This document shows positions 1 to 5,262 of a stretch of DNA of 10,074 nt, piece by piece. Position numbers and translations under genes: made by a program. The notes under the pieces were generated by a model. It did no database searches. It had not been told where the DNA came from and worked only from the letters and a program-made list of their open reading frames with translations. Position 1 is the stretch's first letter, and each line of letters starts with the position of its first letter. The stretch is taken from positions 1 through 10,074 of the forward strand of contig JACSRL010000455.1 of NCBI GenBank assembly GCA_014879765.1. Reading direction: 5' to 3'. Source of the stretch: Anaerolinea sp. GTDB taxonomy: Bacteria > Chloroflexota > Anaerolineae > JAAEKA01.

Positions 1-737
1 AGGCTGGGCTGCCACAGCGGCCGCCGGCCGGCCATCGCCTCCAGCGCCAGCCAGAGGAAGAGCAGCACGCCGGCCGCGGCCAGCGAGTAGTTCTCGGCGT
101 AGCCGAAGAAGAGCTGCATCGTCCCCAGCGTGCCCAGCAGGCCGACGATCAACAGCTTCTCCGTGCGGCCGCGGCCCACGCTGTCGGCCAGGCGCAGCAG
201 GGTGTAAACGAAGAGCGCGCCGGCCAGCGGGCTGAGAATCCAGTAGGTTGGCCAGGCGTCGGCCCAGCCGAACCAGGCATGGCCCAGCGCCCATAGCCGT
301 GCGTGTAGCCAGACATCCAGCGGCGCCTGCCAGGTGCTGGTCAAGCGCAGCGCCGGGTCGGGATAGGCGATGGCGTTGACCAGGATGTAGGCGTCGCCCC
401 AACGGGTGTGGACGATGCGCAAGAGGGTGAAGGGGAGGAGGGAGAGGAGGGCGATGAGGGCAAACAACGCGTTGCGTTGGTGAAAGGTGAGCCGTGAAAC
501 GCGAGGCAGGCGTCCGGCTACGCGCAGGAGGGCGGCCGCGGTGTTGGGCAGGATAGTGAGGATAGCCAGCGCGGCCAGCAGCAGTTGCCCGGCGCGCGGC
601 AGATAGGTGAAGGGCCACAGCCCCCAGGCGTTGGCCTCGGAAAAACGGGGCGCGGCCAGGTGCAGGCCGACCAAAAGCAGGCAGTAGAGGCGCAGCGCGG
701 CCAGCACGCGGCCGCCGAGGGCTGTGGAGCGGGACAT
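1..737 (-). CDS. Multi-pass membrane protein, possibly GT39/PMT-like glycosyltransferase (partial, C-terminus off the left edge)
   Basis: The reverse strand is open from an ATG at 735-737 to the window edge, giving 245 residues without a stop. The translation is strongly hydrophobic, with probable membrane segments near residues 11-29, 50-69, 88-107, 165-182, 195-212 and 217-235. Between the third and fourth segments lies a polar loop beginning RWGDAYIL (112-119); an aromatic/acidic patch FGYAENYS (211-218) sits between the last two. An acidic residue in the first large loop followed by many helices resembles polyprenyl-phosphate-sugar-dependent glycosyltransferases (GT39/PMT group), but no decisive motif is visible, so this is only a suggestion. 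No Shine-Dalgarno precedes the chosen ATG, so the true start could be internal. The gene follows nnr on the same strand after a 70-nt gap that holds a strong hairpin, so it may be a separate unit. Confidence 0.7.
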   Translation of the reverse strand, partial: MSRSTALGGRVLAALRLYCLLLVGLHLAAPRFSEANAWGLWPFTYLPRAGQLLLAALAILTILPNTAAALLRVAGRLPRVSRLTFHQRNALFALIALLSLLPFTLLRIVHTRWGDAYILVNAIAYPDPALRLTSTWQAPLDVWLHARLWALGHAWFGWADAWPTYWILSPLAGALFVYTLLRLADSVGRGRTEKLLIVGLLGTLGTMQLFFGYAENYSLAAAGVLLFLWLALEAMAGRRPLWQPS

Positions 738-761
738 GGGGCGATTGGTTGGTAGTTGCAA

Positions 762-808
762 AGATTTCGGAAGTAGCCGGCTGCCGCAGCCGGCTACTTC
801 CGAAATCT
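762..808. terminator. Perfect 22-bp inverted repeat, terminator-like or mobile palindrome
   Basis: Left arm 762-783 and right arm 787-808 are exact reverse complements, separated by a 3-nt loop (CCG). The right arm ends inside the nnr stop codon (808-810). In the minus-strand transcript the hairpin follows the stop immediately, as an intrinsic terminator would, but the following bases are TTGCAACTACC rather than a U-run. A dispersed REP-like palindrome is therefore equally possible. The stem is certain; its function is inferred. Confidence 0.7.
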
Positions 809-2652
809 CAGGCCGCGCGCAGTTGCCGCATGGCCAGCGGCAGGCGGATCAACAGATCGCCGGCCACCGCGCCCGCGTCGCCCAGCTCCTGTCGCGCCAG
901 CTCGCCGGCCAGGCCGTGCAGGTAGCCGCCCACCACGGCCGCCTCGAAGACGCCCAGCCCCTGCGCCAGCGCGCCGGTGATCGCGCCGGCCAGCACATCG
1001 CCGCTGCCGGCCGTGGCCAGCGCCGGGTTGGCAAAGGGCAACACCACTGCGCGGCCGTCGGGCGCAGCCACCACCGTGTAGGCGCCCTTGAGCACGATCA
1101 CGGCCTTCCATTCGGCCGCCTTGGCCCGCGCCAGGCCGAGACGATCAGCCTGCACCGCGCTGGTCGGGCAGCCGCACAGCCGCGCCATCTCGCCGGGGTG
1201 CGGCGTCAGGATCGTCTGGGGCGGCAGATGGTCTTGCCAATGCTCGCTTTGGGCCAGCGCGTTGAGCGCGTCGGCGTCGATGACCCAGGGCAGGCGGCGC
1301 AGGGCTTCAGGATCGGCGGCGCTGGCGTGCGCCCGTCCCCTGGCCAAAAAGCCCACGGCCGGCCCGGCGTCGGCGGTCGGGCTGGCGCTCTGCTCATGCC
1401 GGGCCGGAGCGGTTGGCGCAGGGCCGGGCATGAAGCCAACGGCCGCCCGGCGGCGCTCGCCGATGCCCAGCAGGCGCTGCACGAACTGCACCGCCTCCTT
1501 TTCCTGGGTCAGGCCTGGCCCCACCAGCAGCGCATCGTACTCTTCCGCCTTCTCGGCCAGCGTCTTGACAGCCTCGGGGCTGATCACACCCAGCTCCTCC
1601 GGCAGGATCAGCCAGGTGGTCTCCAGCGCGGCCGCGGCCAGGATGGGGTGAATGCTGGGGATGACGGCCAACGTGACCAGGCCGGCGCCCACGCGGTAGG
1701 CGGCCGCGCCGGCCAGATGGGCCGCGCCGGTGTAGTTGATCGAGCCGGCCGCGGCCAGCGCCCGGCCAAAGACCCCCTTGTGGCCGTCCACCGGCCGCGC
1801 GGGCAGCAGGGCCTGGACGAAGGCGGGCGTGGCCAGTTGCACCGCGACCTCCCCGGCCAGATCGGGATCCACGCCGATGTCGGCGACCTCCAGCCGGCCG
1901 CAGGCGCCCGGCCCGTCGGCCACGAAATGTCCCACCTTGGGGTTGGCAAAGGTCACAGTCAGGTCCGCCCGCAGGCTGGCCGGGTCCAGCGCGCCCGTGT
2001 CGCAGTTGAGCCCGCTGGGGCAGTCCACGGCGATCACCTGGGGCAGGCGGGGGGGGCCAAAAGCCGGCAGGCACAGAAAGTCGAAGTCGGCCACGGGGTG
2101 CAGCGCCTGGGCCGCGCTGTGTGCGCTGGAAGGTTCGACGGCCTCCGAGTCGTCCGCGGCCAGCGCTTCCTCCTGCCAGCGGCGGGCCATGCCCTGGCGC
2201 ACGGCTGCCAGCAGCTCGGCCAGCGGGCCGGCGATGGGCCGCGCCACGCCGGTGCCCAGCAACGCATCGACCACCACGTCGGCCTCCAGCGCCACTCTTT
2301 GCAGGCGCTCGAAGCCGGGGTCCTCGTCGGCATGGAAGATGGGCACGCGCAGCCGATGTAGCGCCTCCAGGTTGGCGTCTCCTTCGGCCGGGCGCTGCCA
2401 GATGTAGACCATCAGCGGCCGCTGGGGCTGCCATTGGTGCAGATAGCGGGCGGCCACCAGGCCGTCGCCGCCGTTGTTGCCCGGGCCCACCAGCAGCAGT
2501 GCGCCGCCCTGGCCGTCCCAGGGGTGCATGTGGCGCACGATGGCCGCGGCCACGGCCCGGCCGGCCAGTTCCATCATGGCGTCGTAGGGATGTCCGGCCG
2601 CATCGGAGGCCTGCTCGATGCGGATCATTTCGGCAACGGTTACGATCTTCAT
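808..2652 (-). CDS. nnr: Bifunctional NAD(P)H-hydrate epimerase / ADP-dependent NAD(P)H-hydrate dehydratase
   Basis: This cytoplasmic repair enzyme restores NAD(P)H from its hydrated forms: the N-terminal YjeF_N domain interconverts the R and S epimers and the C-terminal ribokinase-like domain dehydrates the S form using ADP. Visible signatures are VGPGNNGGDG (55-64), DALLGTG (129-135) and DCPSGLNCDTG (210-220) for the epimerase. For the dehydratase they are HKGVFGRAL (291-299), VGPGL (377-381), DADALNAL (459-466), LTPHPGEM (482-489), and ATAGSGDVLAG (546-556). At 614 residues it is about 100 longer than usual, because of two low-complexity inserts at about 161-202 and 399-452. The ATG overlaps the upstream ccsA-like stop by 4 nt (ATGA), which implies translational coupling, and AAAGGGTG lies just upstream. 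The stop codon touches a strong hairpin. Confidence 0.95.
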   Translation of the reverse strand: MKIVTVAEMIRIEQASDAAGHPYDAMMELAGRAVAAAIVRHMHPWDGQGGALLLVGPGNNGGDGLVAARYLHQWQPQRPLMVYIWQRPAEGDANLEALHRLRVPIFHADEDPGFERLQRVALEADVVVDALLGTGVARPIAGPLAELLAAVRQGMARRWQEEALAADDSEAVEPSSAHSAAQALHPVADFDFLCLPAFGPPRLPQVIAVDCPSGLNCDTGALDPASLRADLTVTFANPKVGHFVADGPGACGRLEVADIGVDPDLAGEVAVQLATPAFVQALLPARPVDGHKGVFGRALAAAGSINYTGAAHLAGAAAYRVGAGLVTLAVIPSIHPILAAAALETTWLILPEELGVISPEAVKTLAEKAEEYDALLVGPGLTQEKEAVQFVQRLLGIGERRRAAVGFMPGPAPTAPARHEQSASPTADAGPAVGFLARGRAHASAADPEALRRLPWVIDADALNALAQSEHWQDHLPPQTILTPHPGEMARLCGCPTSAVQADRLGLARAKAAEWKAVIVLKGAYTVVAAPDGRAVVLPFANPALATAGSGDVLAGAITGALAQGLGVFEAAVVGGYLHGLAGELARQELGDAGAVAGDLLIRLPLAMRQLRAA

Positions 2653-3299
2653 CGTTCACCCTTTATCATGCGCTGCGCAAGCCACCAGGCCAGCAGCCCC
2701 GTCAGCGCGGCGCAGGCCAGCAGGATGGCAGCGTAGAAAAGCTGGATGGTCGGCGATGTGGATTCGCCGATGGGGTTGAGGGGGTGGCGCAGGACGCCGG
2801 TGCGCAGATTGAGCAGCAACACGGCCGCGCCCAACAGCGCGTTGGCCACGGCGCTGAAACGGCGATCGTCGATCAGGTGGCGTACGGCCATCACCAACAG
2901 CCCCACGCCGACGATCTGCAAGGTCATGCGGGTGCGCGGCTCGTCAAAAGCGATCCACATCCCCCAGGTGGCGCGTGTGGGGATCACGCTCAGGGCGAAA
3001 TGCACGATGAAAACGATCATGCCGGCCACCTGTAGCGCGTTGGACCAGCGCAGCAGCGCCGGCTTGGGGCGAACCAGATAGACCAGCGCCAGCAGGCCAG
3101 CCAGCATCAGCCCGTAGAGGCCGACGCGGGCCAGCGCGCCGTGCAGATAGATGACCTTGATCAGGTTGCCCAGTTGGCGCTCGGCCGGCGACAGGATCAA
3201 CAACAGCGCCAGCAGCGCCAGCAGGGCCGCCGTCGCAATCCCCGCGCGTCGCGGGGTCAGCCAGGATGAAGCCGAAGGAGAGGTGATGGATGTGGACAT
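2649..3299 (-). CDS. CcmC/CcsA-like cytochrome c assembly membrane protein
   Basis: The protein has 216 residues with six likely membrane helices (about 18-37, 57-77, 88-106, 125-142, 148-165, 185-206). Family features are KVIYLHGA (48-55, histidine 53 in the position of the first haem-ligand histidine), WGMWIAFDEPRTR (112-124, aligning with the WWD haem-binding motif) and LRHPLNPIG (170-178, histidine 172). CcmC/CcsA proteins handle haem at the membrane for attachment to c-type cytochromes. The tryptophan-rich motif is degenerate here (WGxWxxFD rather than WGxWWxWD), so exact function and partners are uncertain; no other ccm genes are in the window. The reading frame is open 50 codons further upstream, but the ATG at 3297-3299 is preferred because a promoter places transcription initiation on it and the upstream extension encodes intergenic repeats. 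It overlaps nnr by 4 nt. Confidence 0.75.
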   Translation of the reverse strand: MSTSITSPSASSWLTPRRAGIATAALLALLALLLILSPAERQLGNLIKVIYLHGALARVGLYGLMLAGLLALVYLVRPKPALLRWSNALQVAGMIVFIVHFALSVIPTRATWGMWIAFDEPRTRMTLQIVGVGLLVMAVRHLIDDRRFSAVANALLGAAVLLLNLRTGVLRHPLNPIGESTSPTIQLFYAAILLACAALTGLLAWWLAQRMIKGER

Positions 3300-3305
3300 G
3301 GTGCC

Positions 3306-3335
3306 AGTATACCACAGCCGCAGGTGCGCAGCCAA
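3306..3335 (-). promoter_or_regulatory. Sigma70-type promoter of the ccsA-like/nnr operon, apparently leaderless
   Basis: On the minus strand, TTGGCT (3335-3330) and TATACT (3311-3306) are separated by 18 nt. The end of the -10 box is 6 nt from the ATG at 3299, so the expected transcription start falls on the A of the start codon. No Shine-Dalgarno is present, consistent with a leaderless mRNA. Confidence 0.65.
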
Positions 3336-3365
3336 GCAGCCCCGTCGCGCAAAAGCGGCCGCAGT

Positions 3366-3394
3366 TTGACCATAAGTACGGCGTGGGCTATACT
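3366..3394 (+). promoter_or_regulatory. Sigma70-type promoter for the phosphorylase-like gene and hsdM
   Basis: TTGACC (3366-3371), a 17-nt spacer and TATACT (3389-3394) form a near-consensus promoter. Transcription would start near 3401, leaving a leader of about 130 nt that contains a four-codon reading frame (ATG 3403 to TGA 3415-3417, M-R-E-T) and two tandem-repeat blocks before the ATG at 3531. It is divergent from the ccsA-like promoter about 30 bp away. Confidence 0.7.
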
Positions 3395-3406
3395 CTGGGG
3401 GGATGC

Positions 3407-3427
3407 GTGAAACGTGAAACGTGAAAC
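3407..3427 (+). repeat. Tandem heptamer (GTGAAAC)x3
   Basis: Three exact copies of GTGAAAC at 3407-3413, 3414-3420 and 3421-3427, followed by a decayed GTGATGC. They lie in the untranslated leader. A similar decayed stretch (GTGAAAGGTGAGCCGTGAAAC, 480-500) lies inside the left-edge membrane-protein gene. Confidence 0.9.
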
Positions 3428-3446
3428 GTGATGCGTAACCCGGATC

Positions 3447-3526
3447 CATTCACCCATTCACCCATTCACCCATTCACCCTGTCACCCTGTCACCCTGTCA
3501 CCCTGTCACCCTGTCACCCACTCACC
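3447..3526 (+). repeat. Tandem octamer array, 10 units, directly upstream of a start codon
   Basis: Four CATTCACC (3447-3478), five CTGTCACC (3479-3518) and one CACTCACC (3519-3526) are joined head to tail, then CACC and the ATG at 3531. The common core is YNNTCACC. The array occupies the usual ribosome-binding position of the next gene and supplies no Shine-Dalgarno. Blocks of identical units side by side suggest expansion by replication slippage. Unit length is not a multiple of three, so copy-number change would alter the frame between the upstream GTG/ATG (3428/3431) and the gene. Confidence 0.97.
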
Positions 3527-3530
3527 CACC

Positions 3531-5252
3531 ATGCTCAGAACCGTCCCAGAAACCATCAACGAAGAAGTCGATCTCTATATTCGCACCTATTATTCCTTGC
3601 TGCGCAGCAGCGAGGCGGTGCGGGTGCGTTCGCTGGAGGAGACGCACGCCGGCATGCGCGCCAGCCTGCATCCCCGGGCAGAGGACTCCGATCCCGACGT
3701 GCCAGCCCTGGCCTACGCAGCCATGCGCCTGCCTCCTTCCATCTACAAGGTCAAGCGGGTGCTGCTGGGCCAGTCCGAGGAGGTCTTCCTGCGCCGGGCG
3801 GGGATCAACATCGACGACTGGCAGCAGGTCTATGCCCCGGCGCGGCGGCGCAAGATGTTTTTCGACGGCCAGGGCCTGCTGGCGGCCTACATCTCCAGCG
3901 TCAGCGACATCGACGACTTGATCCCCATTCTGACAGCCTATCAGATCGAATGGAACAAGCTGCATCAGCGTCTGCAGCCGACGGAGATCGGGCTGTGGCT
4001 GCGCCAGCAGGTGCGCAAGAAGAAGCTGAGCGACAGCCGGCTGAACAAGATTCGCACCGCGCTGGGGCTCAGCGCCGACGATTTCCGCTGGCTGCAGCGC
4101 GTCTGGCAGGATGAGTTTTTCGGGGCAATGCGCAGCCTGGCCACCGAGCCGGCCGATTTGCAGCTCAACCTGCTGGCCGGCTCAGCCGCGGACTATCGCC
4201 AGGCGGTGCAGGCCTGGTGGCGTAGCTTGATCACCATCGACGAGCTTGGCCCCATCTATCAGCGCCCGATCTATTTTGTCTCCAGCAACCCCCATGCCCT
4301 GCCCAACCTGCTGAATGGCTACGCGCGGCAACACAAAGCCGACGTGTTGGCCTACTTGCAGGCGCACAACCCGGACGATCTGTGGCTCACCTGGCAGACG
4401 CTGGAGGAAAAAGGCCATGCCGCCGACCAGGAGAATCTGCTCTACTACTTGCAGCGCAGCTTCCTGGCCCTCCAACCGCAACATGCCCAGGACTATCACC
4501 AGCACGAACATCGGCTGGGCATCCACCGCGTGGACCAGCCGCACTATCTGGACGTCAGCGGCCAGGTCATCGAGCTGGCCAAGCTGGACCCGGCCTGCTT
4601 TGACCCGCGTCTGGCTATGCCAGGGCTGGAGCGGCTGCGGCAAAGCCAGGCGTTGATCATCAACATCGACTATCCCCTGGGCATGGCGGCCTACCTGGTC
4701 TTCTCGCAGCTTTCGTCCGATCTGCCCGACGTGCAGGGGGTCTACATCATGGGCAAGGCAGCCTCGCTCAACGGCCGGGTGGGGGATGTGATGATCCCCA
4801 ACGTGGTCTACGATGAGCACTCCAAGAACACCTATCTGTTCAGGAACAGCTTCCGGGCCGGCGACGTGCGCCCCTATCTGCTGCACGGCGACGTTTTCGA
4901 CAATCAGAAGAGCGTCACCGTGCGCGGCACCTTCCTGCAAAATCGCCAGTTCATGCACGTCTTCTACCGGGAGGGCTACACCGACATCGAGATGGAGGCC
5001 GGGCCCTATCTGAGCGGCATCTACGAGGACATCTACCCGCAGCGCTACCCGGTCAACGAGATCGTCAATCTGTTCATCAACGCGCCCTACGACATCGGCA
5101 TCCTGCACTATGCGTCGGACACCCCCTACAGCCGGCGGCAGAGTCTGCTCAGCAAAGGGTTGAGCTACTTCGGCGTCGACGCCACCTACGCCACCAGCAT
5201 CGCCATCCTGCGGCGGATCATGGAGGCGGAGCTGGCGCGGCTGGGCGGATAA
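3531..5252 (+). CDS. Unknown protein with C-terminal nucleoside-phosphorylase-like domain
   Basis: This 573-residue protein appears soluble, with no signal peptide or membrane segment. Residues 1-370 look mainly helical and I recognise no domain there. From about 374 the sequence resembles the purine nucleoside phosphorylase/MTAN/AMP nucleosidase superfamily: IINIDYPLG (376-384) in a candidate phosphate/ribose loop position, GKAASLNGRVGD (408-419) like the GxxGxL...GD strand-turn, IEMEAGPY (486-493) like the VEMEAAGIY ribose-binding signature, and HYASDTP (526-532) like the SD pair holding the catalytic aspartate (here 530). From memory it may belong to a DUF6909-type family, unverified. Cleavage of an N-glycosidic bond in a nucleoside or nucleotide is inferred, not shown. 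It is first in the operon, 10 nt before hsdM. The ATG at 3531 is the only in-frame ATG/GTG/TTG after the TGA at 3429, apart from internal ones, and has no Shine-Dalgarno. Confidence 0.85.
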   Translation: MLRTVPETINEEVDLYIRTYYSLLRSSEAVRVRSLEETHAGMRASLHPRAEDSDPDVPALAYAAMRLPPSIYKVKRVLLGQSEEVFLRRAGINIDDWQQVYAPARRRKMFFDGQGLLAAYISSVSDIDDLIPILTAYQIEWNKLHQRLQPTEIGLWLRQQVRKKKLSDSRLNKIRTALGLSADDFRWLQRVWQDEFFGAMRSLATEPADLQLNLLAGSAADYRQAVQAWWRSLITIDELGPIYQRPIYFVSSNPHALPNLLNGYARQHKADVLAYLQAHNPDDLWLTWQTLEEKGHAADQENLLYYLQRSFLALQPQHAQDYHQHEHRLGIHRVDQPHYLDVSGQVIELAKLDPACFDPRLAMPGLERLRQSQALIINIDYPLGMAAYLVFSQLSSDLPDVQGVYIMGKAASLNGRVGDVMIPNVVYDEHSKNTYLFRNSFRAGDVRPYLLHGDVFDNQKSVTVRGTFLQNRQFMHVFYREGYTDIEMEAGPYLSGIYEDIYPQRYPVNEIVNLFINAPYDIGILHYASDTPYSRRQSLLSKGLSYFGVDATYATSIAILRRIMEAELARLGG

Positions 5253-5262
5253 CGGAGCTGTC

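Noticed and set aside
724..2361. 545-residue plus-strand open frame
   Set aside because: It lies opposite nnr, which has full motif support. The translation is rich in Gln, Arg, Gly and His with no domain, typical of an antisense shadow in GC-rich DNA.
2653..3449. Longer 266-residue version of the CcsA-like protein starting at 3449
   Set aside because: The extra 50 residues encode promoter and repeat DNA and include no conserved features; the ATG at 3299 fits the promoter and the first membrane helix.
3407..3526. CRISPR array
   Set aside because: Units are 7 and 8 bp, contiguous and without spacers, and no cas genes are in the window.
3428..4114. Plus-strand frame from GTG 3428 through the octamers, 228 residues
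   Set aside because: Out of frame with the real gene by one base; its downstream part is a shadow translation. It matters only as an upstream start that could come into frame if repeat number changed.
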